In this document: one piece after another, positions 8,707 through 17,795 of the stretch
How the letters are laid out: each line of letters starts with the position of its first letter
Position numbering within the stretch: the stretch's first letter is position 1
Origin: Brachybacterium vulturis
GTDB lineage: Bacteria; Actinomycetota; Actinomycetes; Actinomycetales; Dermabacteraceae
NCBI RefSeq assembly: GCF_002407185.1
Contig: NZ_CP023563.1
Location: forward strand, 310,001-374,000
Reading direction: 5' to 3'
Length of the DNA: 64,000 bases
The notes under the pieces: model-generated
The model's input: only the letters and a program-made list of their open reading frames with translations
What the model was told of the DNA's origin: nothing
The model's database searches: none
Program-made: the position numbers and the translations under genes

Positions 8707-9780
8707 ATGATCGTGCTGCTGGCCGCACCGCTGCTGCTGACGCTCACGCTGCTGGTGTCCGGGCTCGCGAAGCTCGGGGCCCGCCAGGGCACGGAGGAGG
8801 CGATGACCTCGTTGCGGCTGCCGCTGCGAGGCCTGCACCGCACGGTCGCCACGGTCCTCCCGGTGACGGAGATCGTGCTCGCCCTGGTGCTGTGGGTCCC
8901 CTCGGTGCCGGTGCAGACGGCGGTGGCCGTGGTGATCGCCCTGCTGATGATCGCCTACCTGGGGATCATCACCCGGGCGCTGACCTTCGAGGAGCCGGTG
9001 GAGTGCTCGTGCTTCGGCACCCTCGCCTCGCCCACCGTCTCGCGACTCACGCTGGGGCGGAACCTGCTGCTGACCGGTCTGAGCCTGCTGAGCGTGGTCG
9101 CGGCCGCCGGCGGGTCGATGACGACCGTGCTGGTGCAGGCCCCCCTGTCGCTGATCGGGCTCGGGATCACCGTGCTGCTGACGATCGCGCTGACCATCCT
9201 CACCGTGGGCAGCACGGATCCGGCCGCCCGGCCGTCACCCGCCGCGGCGGGTGCCGGGAGCTCGTCGGCGGACAGCGGCGCCGCGGGTGCTCACGGCGCA
9301 GAGGACGAGGAGCTGCTGGACTACGAGCGCGCCGCCACCCCCGCGGCGGTGCTGCAGAAGCCGGACGGCCGGCTGATCACCCTGTCCCAGCTCACCGCGC
9401 AGCGGGCCGCTCTGCTGGTCTTCACCTCGGAGGGGTGCGGGCCCTGCGAGAGGGTGCTGGACCGGGCCCCGGAGTGGATCGCCTCGCTCTCGCCCTCCCT
9501 CCAGGTCCGGTTCGTGTTCTCGCGTCCCGTGGATCAGCTGCGGGAGCGCACCCTGCAGCGAGTCGGGGAGCTGGCGATGCACGACCTGCAATTCACGGCC
9601 CGCTCCACGCTGGGGGGCCGGACCGCGCCCTCGGCCGTGCTGCTCGGGGCCGACGGGCTGCTCGCCGGGGGGCCGGTGGACGGCGGCTCGACGGTGATCG
9701 AGTTCGTCGAGGAGATCCGGACGCAGCTGCGCGACGCACAGGACCAGGACCAGGACCAGCCGCCCTCGTCCGCGCCGTGA
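8707..9780 (+). CDS. MauE/DoxX-like membrane domain fused to thioredoxin-like domain
   Basis: This 357-aa protein fuses two redox modules. Residues about 1-170 form a MauE/DoxX-type membrane domain with four or more helices and a VECSCFG motif, as in actinobacterial MauE proteins. After an Ala/Gly/Ser-rich linker (about 178-205) comes a thioredoxin-like domain with CxxC in SEGCGPCERV and a cis-Pro-like TAPSAV. MauE and MauD are separate genes in methylamine utilisation, where they help form disulphides in the small subunit; here they are joined and no mau genes are present. Likely role: thiol/disulphide exchange at the membrane. The ATG at 8707 follows AGGAGGAAGG at good spacing. Confidence 0.8.
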   Translation: MIVLLAAPLLLTLTLLVSGLAKLGARQGTEEAMTSLRLPLRGLHRTVATVLPVTEIVLALVLWVPSVPVQTAVAVVIALLMIAYLGIITRALTFEEPVECSCFGTLASPTVSRLTLGRNLLLTGLSLLSVVAAAGGSMTTVLVQAPLSLIGLGITVLLTIALTILTVGSTDPAARPSPAAAGAGSSSADSGAAGAHGAEDEELLDYERAATPAAVLQKPDGRLITLSQLTAQRAALLVFTSEGCGPCERVLDRAPEWIASLSPSLQVRFVFSRPVDQLRERTLQRVGELAMHDLQFTARSTLGGRTAPSAVLLGADGLLAGGPVDGGSTVIEFVEEIRTQLRDAQDQDQDQPPSSAP

Positions 9781-9816
9781 CCTCGCGCTCGGTCCGGGCA
9801 CGCACCCGAGGCCGGT

Positions 9817-11025
9817 TCAGGGCACGCTGGCCTGCGCGAAGCTGCCGTGGCCCCGGGCCCGCAGCGGACCGTCGGCCGCCGGGACGAAGACCGCCTGCCC
9901 GGCCCGCAGCGCATGGCTGCCGGTGGTGGTCTCCAGCGTGGCCGTGCCCTCCAGACCGAGCACGATCCGCGGCCCGGAGCCCGGGATCGGGTGCGTCCGG
10001 GCCGACGCAGCGACCGGATCGCTGAGCTCGGTGATCGCGAGCTCGAAGTCGTCGACCGGGGCGTAGTAGGCGATCGAGGTGGAGTTCTGCCGTTCCGGGG
10101 CGACCCGCAGCGGAGGGGCCGCCGTGACGCTGACGCACTGCAGCACCTCGTCGGCGTCGACCCGTTTCTGCGTCAGACCCGCCCGCAGCACGTTGTCGCT
10201 GGTCGCCATCACCTCCAGGCCCGTGCCGTGGAGGTAGGCGTGCAGGGCGCCGGCGGGCACGTACATCGCCTCGCCCCGCTGCAGGGACACCGGGTTCAGC
10301 AGCAGCGCCGCGACCACGCCCGGGTCGCCGGGGTGATGCTCGGCGAGCAGGGAGACGGAGCGGTCGATGCGCGGGGACGGCGAGGAGCCGGCGGCGATGC
10401 GTGCCCGGCAGGCCTCGACCACCGCATCGACCGCCTCCGATGCGGGTCGCAGCGAGGCGGAGACCAGCGTGCGGAACGCGGCGCGCATGCCGTGCGCGGT
10501 GGGGTTGTCGACCAGGAGGGTGTGCAGCCGATCGGTGAGAGCGGTGCCGAGCCCGTCGAGGATCACCGCCGCCCGCCGCGGGGTCCGGAACCCGCACAGC
10601 GCGGTGAACGGGGTCAGGGCGATCAGCATCTCCGGCTTGTGGTTCGCATCGCGATAGCTGCGCAGCGGCGAGTGCAGGTCGATGCCCGCGGCGCTCTCGG
10701 CGGCGAAGGACTCCGCGGCGTGCTCCCGGGTCGGATGCACCTGCAGCGACAGCGGCCGCTCCGCCGCGATCACCTTGAGCAGGAACGGCAGCTGCCCGCC
10801 GAAGGCCCGGGAGACGTCCGCCCCCAGCATCTGCTCGGGGTCCACCGCGATCACCGTATCCAGGCCGGTGCCGTCGGGCGTCGACGCCGGGGCGAGCGGA
10901 TGCGCCCCGAACCATGCCTCGGCCCAGGGAGCGCCGTCGGCCTCACGGCCCAGGAACTCGGGGATCGCAGTGGCCGATCCCCAGGCGTAGTGCTGGAGGT
11001 GGCTGCCGAGCTCGAACAGGCTCAC
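9817..11025 (-). CDS. manA: Mannose-6-phosphate isomerase, class I
   Basis: This 402-aa cupin-type zinc enzyme interconverts mannose-6-P and fructose-6-P, feeding GDP-mannose for glycans. Visible features: the N-terminal HYAWGS, the metal-binding pair in L-S-L-Q95-V-H97-P, a further ligand region around NHKPEML, and the C-terminal Y-V-P-A-G-A-L-H-A-Y signature with the RAGLTQKRVD lysine/arginine loop. Length is typical. The GTG start overlaps the TGA of the gene upstream on this strand (GTGA), so manA is translated by coupling to that unknown protein, hinting at a shared role in mannose-containing cell-surface polymers. Confidence 0.93.
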   Translation of the reverse strand: MSLFELGSHLQHYAWGSATAIPEFLGREADGAPWAEAWFGAHPLAPASTPDGTGLDTVIAVDPEQMLGADVSRAFGGQLPFLLKVIAAERPLSLQVHPTREHAAESFAAESAAGIDLHSPLRSYRDANHKPEMLIALTPFTALCGFRTPRRAAVILDGLGTALTDRLHTLLVDNPTAHGMRAAFRTLVSASLRPASEAVDAVVEACRARIAAGSSPSPRIDRSVSLLAEHHPGDPGVVAALLLNPVSLQRGEAMYVPAGALHAYLHGTGLEVMATSDNVLRAGLTQKRVDADEVLQCVSVTAAPPLRVAPERQNSTSIAYYAPVDDFELAITELSDPVAASARTHPIPGSGPRIVLGLEGTATLETTTGSHALRAGQAVFVPAADGPLRARGHGSFAQASVP

Positions 11026-12053
11026 GCACCGCCTTCGAGGATCTGGGCGATCAGGCGTGCCGGCTCATCGGTCCCGAGCTCCGGTGCGGGTGTCGGCTCC
11101 CCGCCGACCCGGCGCATGCCGTAGCGCTCCCACTGCGCGGCGAGCCAGGAAGGTGCACCGGGGGCGTGCACCCAGGCCGGGATGCCGCGCATGGCGGCAT
11201 CGAGCACGTCCGCGGAGAAGACCGCGGCGAGGGGGCCACCCAGCTCGGAGAGCGTGGTCGAGGGATCCTGGAACCCGATGCCCCGGCGTCGCAGCAGCAG
11301 GTGCGCGGCGCGGGCGAGGCGATCGGTCTCCGCCGGGCCGGGCTGGTAGAGCGCACCGGCGAAGCGGCAGTACGACTCGGCCGCCCGCAGGGTCACCCGG
11401 CGCGGCAGCTCGATCGTGGAGAGCTGGCCCAGGAACACCGGCTGCGCATCGAGCGCCGGCGGCTCCCCCGACGCCTCGTGCCGCGCCTGCCACAGCCGCT
11501 GCGAGCCGACCGCCCGCACCACGATGTCGTCGCGGTCGGCGCGGTGGAACTCCCCGTCCTCGACGGTCCAGGACAGCAGCGTGACATCCGGCGGCAGCGG
11601 CGGGGCGAAGGGGGTGAGCACGTCGTGCTGCACGACGGCGCCGGGGACGTCCGCCTCCCGTGCCCATTCGTGGAGGCTGCGCCCCACCTCGCGGTGCCAG
11701 CCGAGGGTGAGCAGCGAGGTGATGCCGAGGCCGTCGAGCGCGGCCGACGGCTCGCTGATGCGTCGGTGCTGCCAGTCGGGGCCCTCCAGCTCGTCCAGGG
11801 CCAGCCCGGCCGGGGTGACCACGACCGCGCTGCCGTGCACGTAGGGCAGCACTGCGGGCAGTCCGCCGTGGGCGGCGCCGTCGGCGGTGTCGATGCCGAG
11901 CAGGATGCGCGCCGAGCCCTCCCCCTCGCGGGTGTGGAGCACGTACCCGGGTGCGGACTCGGAGGGGCGGGCACGGTGGATGCCGCGCACCCGACGACGG
12001 GAGCCTCGCCACTCCTGCCAGCGCTCGAGGCTGCGCGGATGGATCAGTGCCAC
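11022..12053 (-). CDS. Conserved protein coupled to manA, possibly glycosyltransferase-like
   Basis: This 343-aa cytosolic protein has no clear catalytic motif. Alternating beta/alpha segments such as TSLLTLGWHREVG, VVQHDVLTPFAPPLPP and VRAVGSQRLWQA look like the Rossmann halves of a GT-B glycosyltransferase or epimerase-type fold, and the manA coupling favours cell-wall glycan assembly. That assignment is inference only. The GTG start (VALIHPRSLERW) was preferred over upstream ATGs because AAGGAGGGG lies about 8 nt before it. Stop overlaps manA's start in GTGA. Confidence 0.5.
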   Translation of the reverse strand: MALIHPRSLERWQEWRGSRRRVRGIHRARPSESAPGYVLHTREGEGSARILLGIDTADGAAHGGLPAVLPYVHGSAVVVTPAGLALDELEGPDWQHRRISEPSAALDGLGITSLLTLGWHREVGRSLHEWAREADVPGAVVQHDVLTPFAPPLPPDVTLLSWTVEDGEFHRADRDDIVVRAVGSQRLWQARHEASGEPPALDAQPVFLGQLSTIELPRRVTLRAAESYCRFAGALYQPGPAETDRLARAAHLLLRRRGIGFQDPSTTLSELGGPLAAVFSADVLDAAMRGIPAWVHAPGAPSWLAAQWERYGMRRVGGEPTPAPELGTDEPARLIAQILEGGA

Positions 12054-12150
12054 GGGCGGTACCCCTCCTTGGACGTGCATCGGCTCCGGTGGGCCCAGCA
12101 TTCCACACGGAGGCCCCGGGGACACGGCGATCCGTGGGACGACCTGCGGA

Positions 12151-13899
12151 TCAGCGAGGCATGTTGCGCAGGTTCGCGGCGGCCATGTCGAGCATCTTCC
12201 CCACGCCGCCGCCGAGCACGATCCTCGTCGAGGCCTGGGCGAAGCCGCGGATCTGCTGCGCGGAGATCTTCGGCGGCATCGACAGGGCGGCGGGATCGGT
12301 GACCACGTCGATCAGCATCGGACCGGGGGTGGCGAGCGCCGCGGCGAGCTGCTTCTTCAGCGTCCTCGGGTCGGTGATGCGCACCGCGCCGATGCCCACC
12401 CCCTGCGCGATCGCCGCATAGTCGACGTCCTCGTGGTCGGTGCCGTGGTCGGGCAGGCCCTCCACCAGCATCTCCAGCTTGACCATGCCGAGGCTGGAGT
12501 TGTTGAAGACCACGATCTTGGTGCCGAGGTCATGCAGCTTCACGGTGAGCAGCTCGCCCAGCAGCATCCCGAGGCCGCCGTCGCCGCTCATCGAGATCAC
12601 CTGCCGCTCGGGGAACGCCAGCGAGGCGCCGATCGCCTGCGGGAGGGCATTGGCCATGCTGCCGTGGTGCCAGGAGCCGAACAGGCGGCGCTTCCCGTTG
12701 GGGGTGATGTAGCGGGCGCCCCAGACGTTGCACATGCCGGTGTCCACGGTGAACACGGCGTCGTCGTCGGCGAGATCGTCGAGGGTCGCGGCGACGAACT
12801 CGGGATGGATCGGCCTCATCCTCTCGACGTTCTTCGTATAGGCGGAGACCGCGCCGGTCAGGGCCTTGTGGTGGGCCTTCAGCTGACGGTGCAGGAAGCG
12901 GGCGCTCTTCTCCCGGGTCAGCAGCGGCATCAGGGCCTGCAGGGTCAGGCCCACGTCGCCGTGGAGCGCGAGGTCCAGCGGCACCCGGCGGCCGAGCCGG
13001 GCGGCCTCGGCATCGATCTGCACGATCTTCGGCGGGTTCTTCCCGCCGGGCCCCGGAAGGAACTCGCTGTAGGGGAAGTCGGTGCCCAGCAGGATCACCA
13101 GGTCCGCCTCGTGCATCGCCTCGTAGCAGGCGCCATAGCCCAGCAGTCCGCTCATCCCCACGTCGAAGGGGTTGTCGTACTGCATGAACTCCTTCCCGCC
13201 GAAGGCGTGCCCGATCGGGGACTTGACCCGCTCGGCGAGCGAGAGCACCTCCTCGCGGGCGTCCCGCACCCCGGCGCCGGTGAAGAGGGTGACGGTGTCG
13301 GCCTCGTCGATCAGCTCGGCGAGGCGGCCGACGGGCTCGGCGGCGGGCTGGACGCGCCCGAGATCCGTGGCGAGGTCGCGGGTCAGCGGCCCGTCGACCT
13401 CCTGGTCGGCCACGTCACCGGGCAGCACCAGCACCGAGACGCCCTGCTTCGCGATCGCGGTCTGCACGGCGATGTGCAGCATGGTCGCGCCGTGCGTGCC
13501 GGAGTTGACCAGCTCGCAGAAGTGGGAGCACTCGCGGAAGAGGGTCTCGGGGTGGGTCTCCTGGAAGAAGCTGGTCCCGATCGTGGCCGAGGGGATGTGG
13601 GAGGCGATCGCGAGCACCGGGGCGCCGTCACGGTGGGCGTCGTACAGGCCCTGGATCAGGTGGGTGTTGCCCGGCCCGCAGGAGCCCGCGCAGACGGCCA
13701 GCTTCCCGGTCAGCCGGGCCTCGGCACCTGCGGCGAAGGCTCCCGCCTCCTCGTTGCGCACGTGGATCCACTCGATGCCCTCGGTGGTGCGCACGGCATC
13801 GACGACGGGATTCAGGGAGTCGCCGACCACTCCGAAGATCCGCTCGACGCCGAGGTCGCGGAGCTGGGTGACGAGGAGCTGGGCGAAGGTTCTGGCCAT
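12151..13899 (-). CDS. poxB: Pyruvate dehydrogenase (quinone) / pyruvate oxidase, ThDP enzyme
   Basis: This 582-aa flavo-ThDP enzyme most likely decarboxylates pyruvate to acetate and passes electrons to quinone at the membrane. The activating Glu of ThDP enzymes is in V-R-N-E-E-A-G-A. The central FAD/nucleotide domain contains FTGAGVRDA, and the ThDP site runs from GDGGLGM to the NN pair (VVFNNSSLGMVK). Length fits PoxB (about 570-580). Shine-Dalgarno GGAGG precedes the ATG. A strong stem-loop lies in the leader with a TAGGGT -10 candidate just behind it. Related acetolactate synthase or phosphonopyruvate decarboxylase folds are less likely given the PoxB-like C-terminal tail. Confidence 0.85.
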   Translation of the reverse strand: MARTFAQLLVTQLRDLGVERIFGVVGDSLNPVVDAVRTTEGIEWIHVRNEEAGAFAAGAEARLTGKLAVCAGSCGPGNTHLIQGLYDAHRDGAPVLAIASHIPSATIGTSFFQETHPETLFRECSHFCELVNSGTHGATMLHIAVQTAIAKQGVSVLVLPGDVADQEVDGPLTRDLATDLGRVQPAAEPVGRLAELIDEADTVTLFTGAGVRDAREEVLSLAERVKSPIGHAFGGKEFMQYDNPFDVGMSGLLGYGACYEAMHEADLVILLGTDFPYSEFLPGPGGKNPPKIVQIDAEAARLGRRVPLDLALHGDVGLTLQALMPLLTREKSARFLHRQLKAHHKALTGAVSAYTKNVERMRPIHPEFVAATLDDLADDDAVFTVDTGMCNVWGARYITPNGKRRLFGSWHHGSMANALPQAIGASLAFPERQVISMSGDGGLGMLLGELLTVKLHDLGTKIVVFNNSSLGMVKLEMLVEGLPDHGTDHEDVDYAAIAQGVGIGAVRITDPRTLKKQLAAALATPGPMLIDVVTDPAALSMPPKISAQQIRGFAQASTRIVLGGGVGKMLDMAAANLRNMPR

Positions 13900-13931
13900 G
13901 GTGGTGCCTCCAGGGGTGGGTGCGTCCGGAG

Positions 13932-13957
13932 GGGCACCGGCCCCAGGCACGGTGCCC
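13932..13957 (-). promoter_or_regulatory. Stem-loop in the poxB leader / intergenic hairpin
   Basis: GGGCACCG and CGGTGCCC form a perfect 8-bp stem around a 10-nt loop, between the CorC-like gene's stop and the poxB start. A TAGGGT -10 candidate lies just beyond it (about 13966-13971, minus strand), which would put the hairpin at the 5' end of the poxB mRNA. It has no T-run, so an intrinsic terminator for the upstream gene is less likely. Confidence 0.4.
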
Positions 13958-13999
13958 GCTGCCCTCACCCTAGTCCTGCACGAGCCGGCCTGCCGGGCC

Positions 14000-15334
14000 T
14001 CAGGTCGCCTCGGCGTCCTCGTTCTCGTCCTCGTCGACCACCGGCTCCACGGCCGTGAACCGCACCGTCTGCACCCGGCGGTCGTCGACCTCGACCACCT
14101 CGAGCAGCCCGCCCTCGACCGCGACCGTGTCCCCGGCCTCGGGGATGCGGCCCAGCTGGGCCATGAGGAATCCGCCGACGGTCTCGTACCCGCCCGTATC
14201 GGGCAGGCCGATCTCGGTGGCGGCCTCGAACTCCTGCAGGATCAGACCGCCCTCGAAGGTGCCGTCGGCCTCGAGGATGCTGTCGAGCCCGCCGGGAGCG
14301 GGCCAGGACTCGCGGTCGAACTCGTCGTAGATCTCCCCCACCAGCTCCTCGAGCAGATCCTCCAGGGTGACGATGCCGTCGGTGCCGCCGTACTCGTCGA
14401 CCACCACGGCGATCTGATCGGCGTGGGCGCGCATCCGGTTCAGCGCCATCAGCACCTGGACGGTGCCGGGGATGTGCTCGATGGGACGCACCAGCTCGGA
14501 CATGCGGGTGACGGACGGGTCCTCGACCAGCAGCATGTCCCGCACATGGACGAAGCCGAGCACGTCGTCGACGTCCTCCCCGATGACCGGGTAGCGGGAG
14601 AAGCCGGAGTTGCGGATCTCCACCCGCACCTCGGTGACAGTCTGGGCGCCGTCCAGGAAGTGCACCTGGTGGCGGGGCTGCATCACCTCGACGACGGTGC
14701 GCTCGGAGGCATCGAAGACGTCCGCGAGCACGCGGGACTCGGCCTGGTCCAGCGCATCGGAGGAGCGGACCATGGATTTGATCTCCTCGGCGGAGACCGC
14801 CTCGCGATCGGCGTCCGGGTCCCCTCCCAGCAGCCGCACCACGAGGTTGGTCGAGGTGGACAGCAACCAGATCACCGGGCGCATCAGCTGCCCGAAGACG
14901 CTCAGCGGCGGGCCGACGATCTTGGCCATCCCCATCGCGTTCTGCATCGCCAGCCGCTTGGGGACGAGCTCGCCCAGCACCAGGGAGAGATAGGCGATGA
15001 CCAGGGTCATCCCGACCAGCGCCACCGTTCCGGCGGTCGACTGCGGGACTCCGAAGTCGGTGAGCACCGGCACCAGGGAGGGGGCGATCGTGGAGGCGCC
15101 GTAGGCCGAGGAGAAGAACCCGGCGACGGTCACACCGATCTGCACGGCGGAGAGGAACTGGTTGGGGTCCCGCACCAGCGTCGCGGTGCGCTCACCGCGG
15201 GGACCGCTCTCCTCGAGCTGCTTGATCTGTGTCTCGCGGAGGTTGACGATCGCCATCTCGGTGCCCGCGAACAGGCCGCCGATGAGCACGAAGACGAGCA
15301 CGAGGGCGATGTTCAGGAGAACGGAGAGGTCCAT
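14000..15334 (-). CDS. CNNM/CorC (HlyC) family transporter
   Basis: This 444-aa membrane protein has the classic three-part architecture: an N-terminal DUF21/CNNM membrane domain (three or four helices, with GGLFAGTEMAIV and LSLVLGELVPKRLA), a CBS-pair domain in the middle (VMQPRHQVHFLD; FSRYPVIGEDVDDVLGFVHVRD) and a C-terminal CorC_HlyC domain. CNNM-type proteins move or sense Mg2+; the old name hemolysin is misleading. TAGCGT lies exactly 6 nt before the ATG and there is no Shine-Dalgarno, so a leaderless mRNA is likely. No neighbour points to a specific ion. Confidence 0.9.
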   Translation of the reverse strand: MDLSVLLNIALVLVFVLIGGLFAGTEMAIVNLRETQIKQLEESGPRGERTATLVRDPNQFLSAVQIGVTVAGFFSSAYGASTIAPSLVPVLTDFGVPQSTAGTVALVGMTLVIAYLSLVLGELVPKRLAMQNAMGMAKIVGPPLSVFGQLMRPVIWLLSTSTNLVVRLLGGDPDADREAVSAEEIKSMVRSSDALDQAESRVLADVFDASERTVVEVMQPRHQVHFLDGAQTVTEVRVEIRNSGFSRYPVIGEDVDDVLGFVHVRDMLLVEDPSVTRMSELVRPIEHIPGTVQVLMALNRMRAHADQIAVVVDEYGGTDGIVTLEDLLEELVGEIYDEFDRESWPAPGGLDSILEADGTFEGGLILQEFEAATEIGLPDTGGYETVGGFLMAQLGRIPEAGDTVAVEGGLLEVVEVDDRRVQTVRFTAVEPVVDEDENEDAEAT

Positions 15335-15400
15335 GAGGCAACGCTACCCGCCGCGAGGCCGGCGACCTGGGGACGCGCTGGCGGTGTCCCGGCCCGCCGT

Positions 15401-16339
15401 TCACAGCAGCGGCAGCAGCTCCTCCCACACGGCATGGAGGATCTCCGCCGTGCTCCGACCCTCCAGTCGCGCGGTGACGGTGACGACGGCATCCTGCGCG
15501 GGCAGCACGATGAGCAGCTGCCCCAGAGCGCCGTCGGCCCGCCAGGCGCCCTCGGGCGTGCACCGCCAGATGCCGCGGCCGTAGTGGGCGGTCTCGGGTT
15601 CGGGATCACCGGTGGGTACCCAGGCGTCCTCGGCGTGCAGCGCATCGACCCAGGTGGCGGGCACGAGCTGGGCACCGTCGTACTCACCGCGCTGCAACAG
15701 CAGGCGGCCGATCCGCGCCAGCTGAGCACTCTTCAGATGCAGTCCCGTCGCGCCCCAGCTGTGCCCGTCACGGGTGGAGTGCCACTGCGGGTTCAGGATC
15801 CCCAGCGGCTCGAACAGTCGCGGCAGCAGCCAGTTCCGCAGGCTCTGGCCGGTGCGCTCGCCGATCACCCGCGAGAGCAGGAAGATCGAGCCGTTGGAGT
15901 ACTCCCAGCGCTGGCCGGGATCGGCGATCAGGTCGGTGCCCAGCAGCAGGGAGGTGAGGTCGTGGTGATCGCGCTGTTCGTCGAGGAAGCCCAGCACCGG
16001 GGAGCCGGAGGTCATGGTGAGCAGGTGATGCAGCCGCACCTTCTCGACGCCGGCGCCGTACCCGCCGACCGGTGGGGGCAGGTGAGCGCTCAGCAGGTCC
16101 TGCGGATGCAGCAGCCCCTCGTCCGCGGCGATGCCCACGGCGAGCGCGGTGACGCTCTTGGAGACGGAGTAGAGGTTCTCCGCGGTGTCCTCGGCGAAGC
16201 GGTGGCTGAGCTCCGTGCGGCCGGCGCGGTGCAGGTGCACCGCCCGCACGCCGAGGCGCTGCTCGAGGATCCGCTGACGCAGGGGGAGCAGCAGGAGCTC
16301 GTCGGGGATCGCTGTGCTGGCGGGGTCGGCGGGGTACAT
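15401..16339 (-). CDS. CubicO-type serine hydrolase (class C beta-lactamase fold)
   Basis: This 312-aa penicillin-binding-protein-like hydrolase has the catalytic S58-V-S-K61 tetrad, the Y-S-N motif (WEYSNGS) and a third motif D-G-A-L-G-Q before the last strand, as in CubicO/EstB esterases. There is no signal peptide or membrane helix, so it is probably cytoplasmic, unlike true beta-lactamases. Start supported by TACGGT exactly 6 nt upstream (leaderless type). It is divergent from the efflux operon, with a long palindromic repeat in the shared intergenic region. Substrate is not known. Confidence 0.82.
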   Translation of the reverse strand: MYPADPASTAIPDELLLLPLRQRILEQRLGVRAVHLHRAGRTELSHRFAEDTAENLYSVSKSVTALAVGIAADEGLLHPQDLLSAHLPPPVGGYGAGVEKVRLHHLLTMTSGSPVLGFLDEQRDHHDLTSLLLGTDLIADPGQRWEYSNGSIFLLSRVIGERTGQSLRNWLLPRLFEPLGILNPQWHSTRDGHSWGATGLHLKSAQLARIGRLLLQRGEYDGAQLVPATWVDALHAEDAWVPTGDPEPETAHYGRGIWRCTPEGAWRADGALGQLLIVLPAQDAVVTVTARLEGRSTAEILHAVWEELLPLL

Positions 16340-16392
16340 GGCGAGACCGTACCGCGGCCCTTCCCATTGGCCACCGGGGATCTGCCCTTGCG

Positions 16393-16470
16393 GCCACCGG
16401 GAACCGACGCATATGACGATTGAACGCGCAGGAGCCGTTCAACCCCCATATGCGTCAGGAAACCGGTGGC
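16393..16470. repeat. Palindromic intergenic element, copy A
   Basis: Nested inverted repeat: outer arms GCCACCGG/CCGGTGGC, then an asymmetric AC-rich/GAAA patch, a 10-bp stem GACGCATATG/CATATGCGTC, a 4x4 internal loop, a 7-bp stem TTGAACG/CGTTCAA and a 9-nt loop (16427-16435). Copy B near 19.86 kb has the same geometry with compensating stem changes. It sits in a divergent promoter region (16340-16715), about 260 bp before the adaptor start, so it is not a plain terminator. Nothing else was seen in this 376-bp gap. Confidence 0.75.
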
Positions 16471-16715
16471 GGGCAGCGGTGGCAGGGCGGAGTCTGGTGA
16501 CGGGAGAGCAGTGGCAGGGCGATCCGAGCGGGGCAGCAGGGGCGGAGTCCGAGCGGGATCGGTGAAGATCTGCGCCTTCTCACCGAAGTCGGTGGTCGAA
16601 GGGCTCTGGGCAGGGAAGAATGGGCGCACTGCCTGCGCCGTATCTCCTCGGGACGCTCACGGCACCGCAGTCCCTTCCCCGTCGGCATCTGCGCCGGCCC
16701 GATCGAGAGGCGCCC

Positions 16716-17795
16716 GTGGACACCCTGCGTCGCTATGTCTTCCCCGTGATCTGGATGCTGATCTTCGGCCTGATCGCCCTGGCGCTGGTGAAGATGGCGT
16801 TCTTCCCCGCCGGGGATGAGACCGCGGGCGAGGACCCGCTCACCCCCGGCGCGGACTTCGACCAGTACGCCCTGGTCACCGTCGAGCCCACGGACCTGTC
16901 CTCCGAGCTCGTGCTCCCGGCGATGGTCCAGCCCGATGCCGGCACGGCGCTGACGGCCACCAGCACCGGGGAGATCACGAAGATCTGGCTGGGAAACGGC
17001 GACCAGGTCGAGCTCGGGCAGCGGATCCTGCAGGTGCGGTACCCGGTCGAGCCCGAGCCGGTCGAGATGCCCGTCGTCCCCGACGGCGAGATCGACCGGG
17101 AGGAGGTCGCGCCGGTGACGGCACCGCAGCCTGCGGCGACCGAGTACCGCTACGTGAACCTGGTCGCGACCGCCGCCGGCACGATCAGCGGCATGGAGGT
17201 CGTCGAGTGGGGCGATCTCACCGAGGGCGACGGGGTCGCGACCATCTCGCCGGGCACCTACTCGATCATCGCCGACCTCACCCCCGAGCAGCAGCTGTCC
17301 CTGCTGGAGGTGGAGCTGGACGCGACCGCCGAGCTGCCCACCACCGCGGACCCGGTGGCCTGCACGTCCCCCGCCATCACCGAGGATGCCGAGATCGAGG
17401 AGCCGGCCGCCCCGCAGGCTCCCCAGGTCGACCCCTTCTCCGGGGAGATGCTCACGCCCGAGGGCGGCGGCGTCTCCGCGGCGCAGCTGGTGTGCCCGGT
17501 CCCCGCCGAGGCCCGCGTGGTGCCGGGCCTGGGCGTGGAGGTGACCGTGGATCTCGGTGCCCGCACCGACGTGCTGACCGTCCCCACCACCGCCGTGGTG
17601 GGCGAGGGCACCGCCGGGACCGTCTTCACCCTGGACGAGGCCACCGGCGAGACTCTCCCCGTCGAGGTCACCCTGGGGATGCGCGGGGACGGCGCGGTGG
17701 AGGTCACCGACGGCCTCCAGGAGGGTCAGGAGATCCTCGAGTTCGCACCCGGCGTCGACGCGGAGGACATGACGGTCGAGGGCGGGATGTGGTGA
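16716..17795 (+). CDS. Efflux periplasmic-adaptor (HlyD/MacA-like) subunit
   Basis: This 359-aa membrane-fusion-type protein has an N-terminal anchor (residues about 8-27, VFPVIWMLIFGLIALALVKM). It then has a lipoyl/barrel-sandwich half-motif TATSTGEITKIWLGNGDQVELGQ, a middle acidic, proline-rich insert, a second half-motif VATAAGTISGMEVVEWGDLTEGD and a C-terminal membrane-proximal domain (GLGVEVTVDLG... VPTTAVVGEG). In monoderms such adaptors work with MacB-type ATPase and permease, which follow here with GTGA and ATGA overlaps. GTG start chosen for the GAGAGG Shine-Dalgarno 4 nt upstream; earlier frame lacks support. Two Cys in the acidic insert may form a disulphide. Likely exports antibiotics, peptides or lipids. 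Confidence 0.82.
   Translation: MDTLRRYVFPVIWMLIFGLIALALVKMAFFPAGDETAGEDPLTPGADFDQYALVTVEPTDLSSELVLPAMVQPDAGTALTATSTGEITKIWLGNGDQVELGQRILQVRYPVEPEPVEMPVVPDGEIDREEVAPVTAPQPAATEYRYVNLVATAAGTISGMEVVEWGDLTEGDGVATISPGTYSIIADLTPEQQLSLLEVELDATAELPTTADPVACTSPAITEDAEIEEPAAPQAPQVDPFSGEMLTPEGGGVSAAQLVCPVPAEARVVPGLGVEVTVDLGARTDVLTVPTTAVVGEGTAGTVFTLDEATGETLPVEVTLGMRGDGAVEVTDGLQEGQEILEFAPGVDAEDMTVEGGMW

Noticed and set aside
16406-16456. Simple intrinsic terminator
   Set aside because: It lies in a divergent gap with no upstream transcript end, no T-run, and a covarying second copy.
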